From NCBI GenBank assembly GCA_910577645.1, contig CAJTOL010000001.1, positions 263,738 through 327,737 of the forward strand: a stretch of DNA of 64,000 nt, in the 5' to 3' direction. Shown here in pieces: positions 50,373 to 58,638 of this stretch. Both the position numbers and the translations under genes were made by a program. The notes beneath the pieces were generated by a model. The model was not told where the DNA came from. It ran no database searches and saw only the letters and a list, made by a program, of their open reading frames with translations. The stretch comes from an uncultured Lachnospiraceae bacterium. Its GTDB lineage: Bacteria; Bacillota; Clostridia; Lachnospirales; Lachnospiraceae. The stretch's first letter is position 1. Every line of letters starts with the position of its first letter.

Positions 50373-51833
50373 ATGAAAGAGAAGGAGAGATTGACAAAAC
50401 GTATATGCCTTGCGGCAGCATTGACTTTTTCTTTGACAGGATGTGGAAATAAAAGTCTTCTGGATCCCGGAAATCCGGTGTCTTTAACAGTATGGCATTA
50501 CTATAACGGTTCCCAGCAGGCGGCCTTTGATTCTCTGGTGGAGGAGTTTAACACCACTGTAGGCAGGGAAAAAGGGATATATGTTCAGGGTTATTCCCAA
50601 GGCTCCGTTTCCGATTTGGAGACAGCGGTGAGAGATGCCATCGGAGGAAAAGTAGGGGCAGATCCTATGCCGGACATTTTTTCTTCTTACGCAGATACGG
50701 CCTATGAGGTGGAACAGGCAGGGGCCTTGGCAAATCTGTCCGATTATCTCGACGAGAAAGAACTGGAAAAGTACGTGGATTCTTATATTGAGGAAGGATG
50801 CATTGCTTCTGACGGTACTCTCAGAATTTTCCCCACGGCAAAGTCCACAGAGATTATGATGATCAACAGGACAGACTGGGAGCCTTTTTCCCAGGCAGCC
50901 GGTGTTTCATTGGAGGATTTGGAGACGATAGAAGGGGTAACGAAGGTTGCTCAGGCTTATTATGAGTGGACGGACAGCCAAACCCCTGATATACCGGAGG
51001 ATGGAAAGGCATTTTACGGAAGAGATGCTGTAGCAAATTATTTTGTGGTGGGGATGCAGCAGCTGGGGGTAGAGATCTTTCAGGTAGAGAACGGGAATGT
51101 GACATTGAATCTGCCAAAGGAGCAGATAAGGCGTCTTTGGGAAAATTATTATGTGCCTATGGTGAAAGGGTACTTTGGGGCTTATGGTTCTTTCCGCTCT
51201 GATGATGTAAAAACGGGAGATCTCCTGGCTTATACGGGTTCCACCACTTCTGCCATGTATTTCCCTGACCAGGTGGAGCTTGACAACGGCAGTCATGCGA
51301 TTGATTATATTGTGACCACAGCGCCTGTATTCGCAGGCGGCGAGCATTATGCCGTACAGCAGGGCGCTGGCATGGTGGTTGGCAAATCAGATGAAAAGCA
51401 CGAATACGCTGCTGTGGAATTTTTAAAATGGTTTACAGAGGTGGAACACAATCTGCAGTTTGGCTGCGTTTCCGGTTATTTGCCGGTAACGAAGGAAGCA
51501 GGCAGCCGGGAAAAGCTGGATCAGGTTATTGAGAAGTATGAGCTGGAAGTGGCTCCTAAGACCTATGATTGCCTGACTACTATTTTTGATGAATTGGAAG
51601 GTATGACACTGTATACAAATAAAAGCTTTCAAAATGGTTCTGCGGCCAGAAAAGTGCTGGAATATAATCTTGCAGATAAAGCCGCCGGAGATCGGGAGGC
51701 AATTGTAGAAGCGATTAGCCAGGGGAAGAACCTGGAGGAAGCGTCGGCGCCGTTTGTTACAGACAAGGCTTTTGAGGAATGGTATACTTCTTTTTGTAAT
51801 GCACTGAATGATGCTGTGGGCGAGCAGGAATGA
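50373..51833 (+). CDS. Lipoprotein extracellular solute-binding protein (family 1 type), no permease nearby
   Basis: 486 residues. A lipoprotein signal with lipobox 'SLTGCGNK' (Cys about residue 24) anchors it outside the membrane. The body is a carbohydrate-type binding protein: 'LTVWHYYNGSQQAAFDSLVE' after the lipobox, 'MPDIFSSYADTAYEVEQAGA' and 'GAGMVVGKSDEKHEYAAVEF'. AAAGGAGGAG precedes the ATG at 50373. The gene is followed after one base by a sensor kinase, and no ABC permease or ATPase is in the window. I infer that it serves as a ligand-presenting co-sensor for that kinase, as LuxP does for LuxQ, rather than in transport. The ligand is unknown, a sugar being likely. Confidence 0.85.
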   Translation: MKEKERLTKRICLAAALTFSLTGCGNKSLLDPGNPVSLTVWHYYNGSQQAAFDSLVEEFNTTVGREKGIYVQGYSQGSVSDLETAVRDAIGGKVGADPMPDIFSSYADTAYEVEQAGALANLSDYLDEKELEKYVDSYIEEGCIASDGTLRIFPTAKSTEIMMINRTDWEPFSQAAGVSLEDLETIEGVTKVAQAYYEWTDSQTPDIPEDGKAFYGRDAVANYFVVGMQQLGVEIFQVENGNVTLNLPKEQIRRLWENYYVPMVKGYFGAYGSFRSDDVKTGDLLAYTGSTTSAMYFPDQVELDNGSHAIDYIVTTAPVFAGGEHYAVQQGAGMVVGKSDEKHEYAAVEFLKWFTEVEHNLQFGCVSGYLPVTKEAGSREKLDQVIEKYELEVAPKTYDCLTTIFDELEGMTLYTNKSFQNGSAARKVLEYNLADKAAGDREAIVEAISQGKNLEEASAPFVTDKAFEEWYTSFCNALNDAVGEQE

Positions 51834-51834
51834 A

Positions 51835-54800
51835 ATGGAAGATAAAAGGCAAAAAAGAAAAAAATTAACGATATTCAGAATGTTTCTGGTTCCTTTGATT
51901 ATGATTATGCTGATGCAAAGTATGATCATTATCGGTACTCTGGTGGTCAGAAAAATTGGGGGAATGCTGCAGGAATATTCCAGCAGTATGATGAGCAGGC
52001 TGGTGGAAAACAGAAAAGTGATTCTGCAAAATGATATGATCCAGCGGTGGGCTTCTGTCCGCCTGGAGGAGGATCTTATCAACCAGAAGCTGAAGGAGTT
52101 TTTGGAAAGCAGGGAAGTGGGGCTGGAGGAATTTTTCGCTTTGGAGGAAATGCAGAGCGAATTTTTAGAGCAGCTTTTTCCGGAATGTCTGGATGTGCTG
52201 CAGAGTAATTCCACGACCGGAGTATTTTTCATCCTGACAGGAAAGGATATGTACAGTGAAGAAGACTATGCCGGATTTTTTATCAGGGACTCTGACCCCA
52301 ATACAAATTCTGTAAACTATACGGATCTTCTGCTGGAGCGTGGAAGTAAATATCTGTCCAGAAAATGGAATATCCCTTTGGATACGAACTGGACTACCAG
52401 TTTCCACATGGATGGACAGGGACAAAACGATTCGGATAATTATTTTTATGAACCCTGGAGAGCAGGAGAGGAATATGGGGACGCAGATACAGAAGATCTG
52501 GGCTATTGGTCGCCGCCTTTCTTTCTGGGAAAGAGAGCGTCTGACTCTTATGAAATGATTACATATTCGCTTCCCCTTCGGTATGAAGGACAGGTATATG
52601 GTGTCCTGGGAGTGGAGATTTCTGTCAGAGAACTGTATGATTACTTTCCGGTTGCAGAATTAAATGAATCCCAGCAGTCCGGGTATATGCTGGCGGTTCG
52701 GGAAAATGACAACAGCTATATGCCTCTGGTAGGAAAAGGGGTTCTTTATGACCGGATTCGGTCTATGAACAGCACATTTATTCTGAAGGAAACCAGTTAC
52801 GATAACCTTTTTCTGGTTCAGGATGTCAGGCTGGATGGCCAGGGGACTTATGCAGTGGTCTGCCCGTTGAAAATTTATAGCAATAATGTGCCTTATAAAA
52901 ATACAGAGTGGGTGCTTCTTGGCCTGAATACAGAAGAAGAGCTGTTTGGGATGGGACACAAGCTTTATATTTGGGTAGTTGCGGCAGTTTTAATCGGATT
53001 GGTATTCGGTGTATTGGGCATTTATTTATTAGTAAAGCATCTGACAAAGCCGGTTCAGCGTTTGATGAAGAGTATCAGCAGGGGAAGAGAGGGGCTTCAG
53101 GAGTTTGAGGTTTCCAATATTCTGGAAATCGATGCCCTGTATGATGTGGTAAAAGATCTGACAGAGCGGCAGAAAGAAGCAGAAAATATTCTTCTGGAAG
53201 AGAAGGAACGCTACAGAATCGCGCTGGAATCCTCAAAAGATATCTTTTTTTCTTATAATCTTCAGAATTATACACTGGATATTGTAAACCATAAAACTAT
53301 GAGCGGACAGTGGCAGTGTGAAGCATTTGAGAGCGGCTTTATCAATCCTGATTATATTCATGAGGAAGACCGTGAGAGAGCCATTAAAGTGATGCAGCGC
53401 AAAGAGGACAGGCTGTACGTAGAGTTTCGGTTGAAATGGCCTATGGATGCGGAATTTTTGTGGGTGGCTCTGGCAGGAAAGGCGGTTTATGACACAGATG
53501 GAAGAAGATGGAAGATAGTAGGAAGTATCCGGGATATTCAGGAACAAAAGGAAAAAGAGGCAGAGCAGCTTAAGAAAAATATCACAGACGGAGTTACCGG
53601 CCTTTATACATTCAGCGCCGGTATGGAGGCTGTCAGGGAATGTCGCAGAAACAGATGGGACGGAGTTATGGTCAGCCTGTTTCTGGATCACCTCAAGGAG
53701 ACAAATGAAAAGAACGGTATTGTGTTTGGAGATATGATACTTGAGGAGATGGGAGTTTTGATACGCGGCAGCGCCCGGCAGATAACAGAAGCTACAGGAT
53801 GTCGGACTGTGGCGCTGCGGCTTGACGGAGACGAGCTTGTTATGTGGCTGGAAGGCCAGTCCAGAGATCAGGCGGAAGGATTGATAAAGGAGCTGCTGGA
53901 AAGGATAGAGAACGATTTCGAAGCCGAAAAATTCCGGATTGATGTTTATGCCGGTCTGGCTTGCGGAGAAAAAGGGGCAGATGCAGAGAAACTGGCCCGC
54001 ATGGCAAAGCAGGCCAGATGCCAGGCCCTCTCTGGGGGGACAGGGCGTTATAGCTTTTATGAGGATATTCCTGTGGAAGAACGTGAGGAACTGCCTGCTT
54101 TGCAGGGGCGCAGGATCAATACCCTGAATTATGGCGAGGATGTGAGCCTGGTATCTACAGTGCTGAATCTGTTTGGCAGAGGGGACAATTTCCCGGCGCA
54201 GATGATGCTGATGATACGTAAAATTGGCAGGCTCTATCAGGCTGAAGATGTTCTGGTGTCTATTCTGCGGGCAGACTTTAACTCCAACTATCTGGCATAC
54301 CAGTGGCACAGAGACGGAGAAAACACCGCAGAAAATGTAAGGAAATACAAGGAGGAGGAAAAAGAAACTTTCTTCAACTGGCTGGGACAAAAAGAAGTGA
54401 GATATTTTTCGGAAGAGGACAGCCGCCAGAACAGCATCCGGTGTTTTTTAAACGTGAGAGAGGGGAGCCGGGGCATTCTGCTTCCCATGTATGACAGTGG
54501 AAGCTATATGGGAAATATTTGTATTCTTGGCATTGAGAAAGAGTTTTTGGAGGATCCGGAAGAGTATCAAAATCTTGCGGAGCTTGGAAGCGTAATTCAG
54601 AGTCAGTTAAACCAACAGCAATCGGATATTGCCAGTAAGGCCAAGTCAGAATTTCTCTCCCGTATGAGCCATGAGATCCGTACTCCCATGAACGGTATTA
54701 TTGGTATGACAGCTATTGCTCTGCAGAAGAACCAGAATGAGGAACGGATCATAGACTGCCTGCAGAAAATACAGTCTTCTTCTGATTACCTGTTAGGGTT

Positions 54801-55767
54801 GATAAATGATATTCTGGATATGTCTAAGATTGAGAGTGGTAAGATGCGGCTGGAGCCGTTTAATTTCAATATCTACGAAATGCTGGATACTATCAAAGAG
54901 CTGATTACTCCTCAGGCAGCGGGAAAGGATATTAATTTTGTGCAGGCAATAGAACTGACGCACAACTGGTTTGTGGCGGACAGGATGCGGATTAGCCAGG
55001 TGCTTATCAATCTGCTGGGAAATGCGGTGAAATTTACTCCGGCAAAAGGCCGGGTGACGTTGACGGTAAGGGAGATGGAAAACCGCGGGGAGCAGGTTCT
55101 TGTTTATTTTGCCGTGTCTGATACAGGAGTCGGAATTGCCAAAGAGGATCAGGACAGAGTGTTCCGCTCTTTTGAACAAGCTTCTGAAAGAAATCCGGCA
55201 AAACAACAGGGAACAGGCCTGGGGCTCTCTATCAGCAGCCGGCTGATCCAGATAATGGGAAGTAATATTCGCCTTGACAGCGAGCCGGGGGAGGGCAGTA
55301 CCTTCAGTTTTTCCATTCCTTTAAAGCTGGGAGAAAGCGTAGAGACGGAGGAACAGGAAGAGGAGCTGTCTTTTGACGGATGTCATATTCTGGTAGTAGA
55401 GGATAATGAATTGAATTCCGAGATCGCCAGGAGCCTGCTGGAGGAACGGAATTTCCAGGTAGACTGCGTTTATGACGGAGCTCAGGCGGTAGAGAGAATC
55501 CGAACCACGGAGCCGGGAACCTATGATGTAATATTGATGGACATTATGATGCCGGTGATGAACGGACTGGATGCCACCCGCACGATCCGAAGCATGGAAC
55601 GTGAGGATTGTCATACCATCCCCATCGTTGCCATGTCAGCCAATGCCTTTGATGATGATCTGAAAAAATCCGTGGAATGTGGAATGAACGGGCATTTATC
55701 AAAACCTGTGGAGGTGGATAAACTTTATCAGACATTGGATAAGGTGATCCGTAAGAAAAGGAAGTAA
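51835..55767 (+). CDS. Hybrid sensor histidine kinase with PAS, degenerate GGDEF and GAF-like domains
   Basis: 1310 residues. Order: TM1 (about 18-38), large extracellular Cache-like sensor (about 40-375), TM2 (about 383-406), HAMP-like linker, PAS (about 465-580), a GGDEF-like domain (about 588-755) whose signature reads L-D-G-D-E-L at 663-668 instead of GGDEF, a GAF-like part (about 775-925), HisKA with His946 in 'SRMSHEIRTPMNG', HATPase ('NLLGNAVKFTP', 'DTGVGI', 'GTGLGLSIS'), and a C-terminal receiver with phospho-acceptor Asp1236 in 'LMDIMMPVMNG'. The degenerate signature suggests no cyclase activity, perhaps GTP or protein binding. No separate output regulator follows except merR. One base separates it from the binding-protein gene. 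Confidence 0.88.
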   Translation: MEDKRQKRKKLTIFRMFLVPLIMIMLMQSMIIIGTLVVRKIGGMLQEYSSSMMSRLVENRKVILQNDMIQRWASVRLEEDLINQKLKEFLESREVGLEEFFALEEMQSEFLEQLFPECLDVLQSNSTTGVFFILTGKDMYSEEDYAGFFIRDSDPNTNSVNYTDLLLERGSKYLSRKWNIPLDTNWTTSFHMDGQGQNDSDNYFYEPWRAGEEYGDADTEDLGYWSPPFFLGKRASDSYEMITYSLPLRYEGQVYGVLGVEISVRELYDYFPVAELNESQQSGYMLAVRENDNSYMPLVGKGVLYDRIRSMNSTFILKETSYDNLFLVQDVRLDGQGTYAVVCPLKIYSNNVPYKNTEWVLLGLNTEEELFGMGHKLYIWVVAAVLIGLVFGVLGIYLLVKHLTKPVQRLMKSISRGREGLQEFEVSNILEIDALYDVVKDLTERQKEAENILLEEKERYRIALESSKDIFFSYNLQNYTLDIVNHKTMSGQWQCEAFESGFINPDYIHEEDRERAIKVMQRKEDRLYVEFRLKWPMDAEFLWVALAGKAVYDTDGRRWKIVGSIRDIQEQKEKEAEQLKKNITDGVTGLYTFSAGMEAVRECRRNRWDGVMVSLFLDHLKETNEKNGIVFGDMILEEMGVLIRGSARQITEATGCRTVALRLDGDELVMWLEGQSRDQAEGLIKELLERIENDFEAEKFRIDVYAGLACGEKGADAEKLARMAKQARCQALSGGTGRYSFYEDIPVEEREELPALQGRRINTLNYGEDVSLVSTVLNLFGRGDNFPAQMMLMIRKIGRLYQAEDVLVSILRADFNSNYLAYQWHRDGENTAENVRKYKEEEKETFFNWLGQKEVRYFSEEDSRQNSIRCFLNVREGSRGILLPMYDSGSYMGNICILGIEKEFLEDPEEYQNLAELGSVIQSQLNQQQSDIASKAKSEFLSRMSHEIRTPMNGIIGMTAIALQKNQNEERIIDCLQKIQSSSDYLLGLINDILDMSKIESGKMRLEPFNFNIYEMLDTIKELITPQAAGKDINFVQAIELTHNWFVADRMRISQVLINLLGNAVKFTPAKGRVTLTVREMENRGEQVLVYFAVSDTGVGIAKEDQDRVFRSFEQASERNPAKQQGTGLGLSISSRLIQIMGSNIRLDSEPGEGSTFSFSIPLKLGESVETEEQEEELSFDGCHILVVEDNELNSEIARSLLEERNFQVDCVYDGAQAVERIRTTEPGTYDVILMDIMMPVMNGLDATRTIRSMEREDCHTIPIVAMSANAFDDDLKKSVECGMNGHLSKPVEVDKLYQTLDKVIRKKRK

Positions 55768-55782
55768 ATTTTAAAGAATTTC

Positions 55783-55813
55783 TTGACATTATACCAACTA
55801 TAACCCTTATAAT
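55783..55813 (+). promoter_or_regulatory. merR promoter with 19-bp spacer
   Basis: TTGACA (55783-55788), 19 bp, TATAAT (55808-55813). Consensus boxes with an over-long spacer are the hallmark of promoters activated by MerR-type untwisting. The spacer region carries ATTATA...TATAAT symmetry. Confidence 0.75.
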
Positions 55814-55859
55814 GCGGCTAAAGAAACACATAATAGAATGGGAAGTAGGAGGTTTTGCT

Positions 55860-56729
55860 ATGATGAGCATAAAAGAAGCTGAGAAAATTACCGGTATTAC
55901 CAACCAAAATATCCGCTATTATGAAAAACAGGGCCTGCTGGCTCCGGCCAGAAGAGCGGAGAACTCTTACAGAGAGTATTCCCAGGAGGACATCCGGCGG
56001 CTAAAGCTGATCAAACTTTTCCGCAAATTAGGGATGCCTATTGGGGATATTAAGCGGCTGTTAAACGGCGAGACGACTCTGAAGGATGCGGTTGCCCTTC
56101 AAAAAATCCGCCTGGAGACAGAACGGGAAACTGTAACGGCGGCTTTGGAATTTTGCGAAAAAATTCGGGAATCCCAACTTGCAGATTTAGATGAAGATTT
56201 ATATCTGAAGGAAATGGAAGCCGAAGAGAAGTCCAAATCTGTATTTGTCCAGTTTGCAGATGATTATATAACGGTAATGAAGGCTGAGATGGACCGGGAA
56301 TTTTCCTTTATGCCGGACGAGCGCTGCGATACTCCGGAAGAATTTTCGCAGGAGCTGCTAAAATATGCCAAAGAGAACAACCGGAATATGGTAATTACTA
56401 AAGAAGGCATGGCTCCGGATCTGATGATTGATGGAGTAGAATACCACGCTTACCGCACATCCTCCCGGTTTGGAATTGTGGTTCACTGTAAAATGATCCA
56501 CCAGGAGGACTATTTCCCCAAGGAGATGACAGAAGAAAAGTACCGGAAATACAGAGCGATTTCTCTGGCAGCATTGCCGGTACTAATCTTTAGCATTATG
56601 TCGTTGTCTGTCCTGTGGAGAAATGGAGCTGCAAATGCCGCTACCTGGCTGATGATTCTGGTATTCGGCGTAATGCTGATTGCAGATATGTGTTTTGTGT
56701 ACTATTGTTATGGAAGAAACTTTCAATAA
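55860..56729 (+). CDS. MerR-family regulator with C-terminal membrane segments
   Basis: 289 residues from the ATG at 55860 (TAGGAGGT upstream). Residues 1-70 are a MerR DNA-binding domain: 'SIKEAEKITGITNQNIRYYE', then 'GLLAPARRAENSYREYSQED' and 'KLIKLFRKLGMPIGDIKRLL'. A long helix (about 80-125) is the usual dimer coil. The middle part (about 130-225) may bind a ligand; no Cys-rich metal site is seen. Two hydrophobic segments at about 232-252 and 260-282 predict membrane attachment, unusual for a MerR protein. The gene has its own 19-bp-spacer promoter, so autoregulation is likely. It follows the kinase gene but has a separate promoter. Confidence 0.88.
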   Translation: MMSIKEAEKITGITNQNIRYYEKQGLLAPARRAENSYREYSQEDIRRLKLIKLFRKLGMPIGDIKRLLNGETTLKDAVALQKIRLETERETVTAALEFCEKIRESQLADLDEDLYLKEMEAEEKSKSVFVQFADDYITVMKAEMDREFSFMPDERCDTPEEFSQELLKYAKENNRNMVITKEGMAPDLMIDGVEYHAYRTSSRFGIVVHCKMIHQEDYFPKEMTEEKYRKYRAISLAALPVLIFSIMSLSVLWRNGAANAATWLMILVFGVMLIADMCFVYYCYGRNFQ

Positions 56730-56736
56730 CAGGCGG

Positions 56737-57468
56737 TCAGATCCATCCGCCGTCAAGCCCGATGACCTGCCCGGTCAGATAGGCATTTTTGTATCCCAGG
56801 TGGTAGACTAAGTCTGCCACCTCTTCTGCTTTCCCCAGCCGCCCGGCAGGGATTTCTTCTACCAGGGTGATAAACTCTGATTCGTCCATCCATTGATTCA
56901 TCTCCGTGTCAATGGCTCCGCAGGCCACGGCATTGACCTGAATGCCGCTGGGGGCCAGCTCTTTTGCCAGGGCTTTGGTAAAGGCGTTGACAGCTCCTTT
57001 GGTGGCTGAATAGGCTACTTCGCAGGAAGCGCCTACATTTCCCCAAACAGAAGAAATATTAATAATCTTCCCCTGCTTACGGGAAACCATGCCGGGAATG
57101 GCTAATTTGCAGCAATTAAAAACAGAGCTTAAATTTGTGTGGATAACCCGGTCCCAATCCTGAACAGACATGTCCTGCAAAAGTCCGATGTAGGAGACTC
57201 CGGCATTGTTAACTAAAACATCCAGGGAGCCAAATTGTTTGCGGATTAATTCAAATAATTCCTCACAGGCAGCCATATCCCCCATATCGCCTACATAGGC
57301 CAGGCAGGAAACCTGATAGGATTCAATTTCTTTTTTTGCCTGCATGAGGCGCTCCTTACTCCGGACACAGCTGATGGCTACGTTGTAGCCTTTTTTTGCG
57401 AATTTAATTGCAATGGCCTTTCCGATTCCACGGGAAGCGCCGGTTACCAATACAGTTTTTTGTGCCAT
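56737..57468 (-). CDS. SDR-family oxidoreductase (FabG-like)
   Basis: 243 residues, classical short-chain dehydrogenase: 'VTGASRGIGKAIAIKFAKKG' at the start, 'NNAGVSY' near 88, catalytic Ser/Tyr/Lys in 'NISSVWG' and 'YSATKGAVNAFTKALAKEL' near 135-170, and 'GQVIGLDGGWI' at the end. The closest functional analogue is 3-oxoacyl-ACP reductase, but there are no fatty-acid genes nearby, so the substrate is uncertain. CAGGAGG precedes the ATG at 57468. It is divergent from trxB. Confidence 0.9.
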   Translation of the reverse strand: MAQKTVLVTGASRGIGKAIAIKFAKKGYNVAISCVRSKERLMQAKKEIESYQVSCLAYVGDMGDMAACEELFELIRKQFGSLDVLVNNAGVSYIGLLQDMSVQDWDRVIHTNLSSVFNCCKLAIPGMVSRKQGKIINISSVWGNVGASCEVAYSATKGAVNAFTKALAKELAPSGIQVNAVACGAIDTEMNQWMDESEFITLVEEIPAGRLGKAEEVADLVYHLGYKNAYLTGQVIGLDGGWI

Positions 57469-57512
57469 AAATTATTACCTCCTGAAAAGAGTATACCATA
57501 TTTGCCGGAACT

Positions 57513-57529
57513 TGTAACAGAATCGTAAG
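57513..57529 (+). promoter_or_regulatory. Direct repeat TGTAAC-N5-CGTAAG upstream of trxB
   Basis: TGTAAC (57513-57518), AGAAT, CGTAAG (57524-57529), immediately upstream of the putative -35 at 57538. The same 6-5-6 pattern occurs near other envelope genes in the window. Confidence 0.4.
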
Positions 57530-57537
57530 AAAATGTT

Positions 57538-57567
57538 TTGAATTATGGTAAGGACTTGTGTTATACT
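57538..57567 (+). promoter_or_regulatory. Putative promoter of the trxB operon
   Basis: TTGAAT (57538-57543), 18 bp, TATACT (57562-57567) with a TGT extension. Confidence 0.5.
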
Positions 57568-57609
57568 GATTAAGAATAGAAGAGTGAATAAAAGTAAGGA
57601 GGAAGGCAA

Positions 57610-57723
57610 ATGCGAAGCATTTTTAGGATGCCTTCCGACGACATGGCAGGTGACGCTAAGCGGCGCGTGCCGATTCATTATTATATTAGGAGGATGGAAC
57701 AGATCTATGGCGCAGATATATGA
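57610..57723 (+). CDS. 37-residue upstream ORF overlapping trxB
   Basis: An ATG at 57610 has a perfect AAGGAGG (57596-57602) seven bases upstream, better than that of trxB itself. The peptide starts MRSIFRMPSDDMAG and ends YYIRRMEQIYGADI; it overlaps the trxB start by 17 bases in another frame. The DNA also folds: GGAAGGCA (57601-57608) with TGCCTTCC (57629-57636) around an inner AATGC/GCATT, which would cover this ORF's own start. It could set trxB translation by coupling. No homologue is known to me. Confidence 0.45.
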   Translation: MRSIFRMPSDDMAGDAKRRVPIHYYIRRMEQIYGADI

Positions 57724-58624
57724 CTTAGTGATTGTAGGATCCGGGCCGGCTGGCCTGGCGGCGGCGATCTACGCGGAAAGAGCCAGAATCAATACTCTTG
57801 TAATAGAAAAAGGTATGGTTAGCGGAGGGCAGGTGCTGACTACCTATGAAGTTGATAATTATCCGGGAATGCCGGGAGTAGGGGGATACGATTTAGGAAC
57901 CAAATTCCGGGAGCATGCAGATAACCTGGGGGCTCAGTTTGCGGAGGATGAGGTGATCCGCATTGAGGACGGCGGCAGTGTGAAGAGGGTGATCTGCGAT
58001 CACGAAACCTATGAGGCCAGAGCCGTGATCATCTCTACTGGCGCCAGCCACAGAAAGCTGGGGATACCTGGGGAAGAAGAGCTGGCCGGAATGGGAGTTT
58101 CCTACTGCGCCACCTGTGACGGAGCGTTTTTCCGAAAAAAGGTGACCGCAGTTATCGGCGGCGGCGACGTGGCGTTGGAGGACGCGATTTTTCTTTCCCG
58201 CATATGTGAAAAGGTATATTTAATTCACAGAAGAGATGAGTTCCGGGGAGCTAAGAGCCTGCAGGAGCAGGTTTTTGCCAAGGAGAATATTGAGGTAGTC
58301 TGGGACACGATTGTGGATGGAATTGCAGGGACGGATCGAGTGGAAGCCCTGGCTGTAAAAAATGTAAAAAGCGGCGAAACCAGAGAGATACCGGTAAACG
58401 GAGTATTTGTTGCGGTGGGAATTACGCCTGCCAGCCGGGCCTTTGAGGGGCTGGTGGAGATGGATCACGGTTATATTAAGGCCGGCGAGGATTGCAGAAC
58501 CACCTGTCCGGGTATTTTTGCGGCCGGGGATGTGCGGACCAAGCCGCTTCGCCAGATTATTACGGCTGCAGCAGACGGAGCCAACGCGGTAACCAGTGTA
58601 GAACATTACCTGATGGAAAACTAG
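57707..58624 (+). CDS. trxB: Thioredoxin reductase
   Basis: 305 residues, FAD/NADPH enzyme. 'IVGSGPAGLAAAIYAERARI' binds FAD; the redox pair is Cys134/Cys137 in 'SYCATCDGAFF'; 'VIGGGDVALEDAIFLS' binds NADPH; 'GIFAAGDVRTKPLRQIITAA' closes the FAD site. It reduces thioredoxin in the cytoplasm. The start at 57707 has TAGGAGGA 12 bases upstream, a little distant. No thioredoxin gene follows; instead an NlpC/P60 wall protein begins 14 bases later. Confidence 0.94.
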   Translation: MAQIYDLVIVGSGPAGLAAAIYAERARINTLVIEKGMVSGGQVLTTYEVDNYPGMPGVGGYDLGTKFREHADNLGAQFAEDEVIRIEDGGSVKRVICDHETYEARAVIISTGASHRKLGIPGEEELAGMGVSYCATCDGAFFRKKVTAVIGGGDVALEDAIFLSRICEKVYLIHRRDEFRGAKSLQEQVFAKENIEVVWDTIVDGIAGTDRVEALAVKNVKSGETREIPVNGVFVAVGITPASRAFEGLVEMDHGYIKAGEDCRTTCPGIFAAGDVRTKPLRQIITAAADGANAVTSVEHYLMEN

Positions 58625-58638
58625 AACGAGGAAATAGG

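Noticed and set aside
53800..53845. Active diguanylate cyclase in the hybrid kinase
   Set aside because: The signature is L-D-G-D-E-L, lacking the glycine pair needed for GTP binding in the usual way.
53233..54390. Long open frame (385 codons) antisense to the hybrid kinase
   Set aside because: No family resemblance, many Cys/His/Ile runs, and no ribosome site; the plus-strand frame is a clear multidomain kinase.
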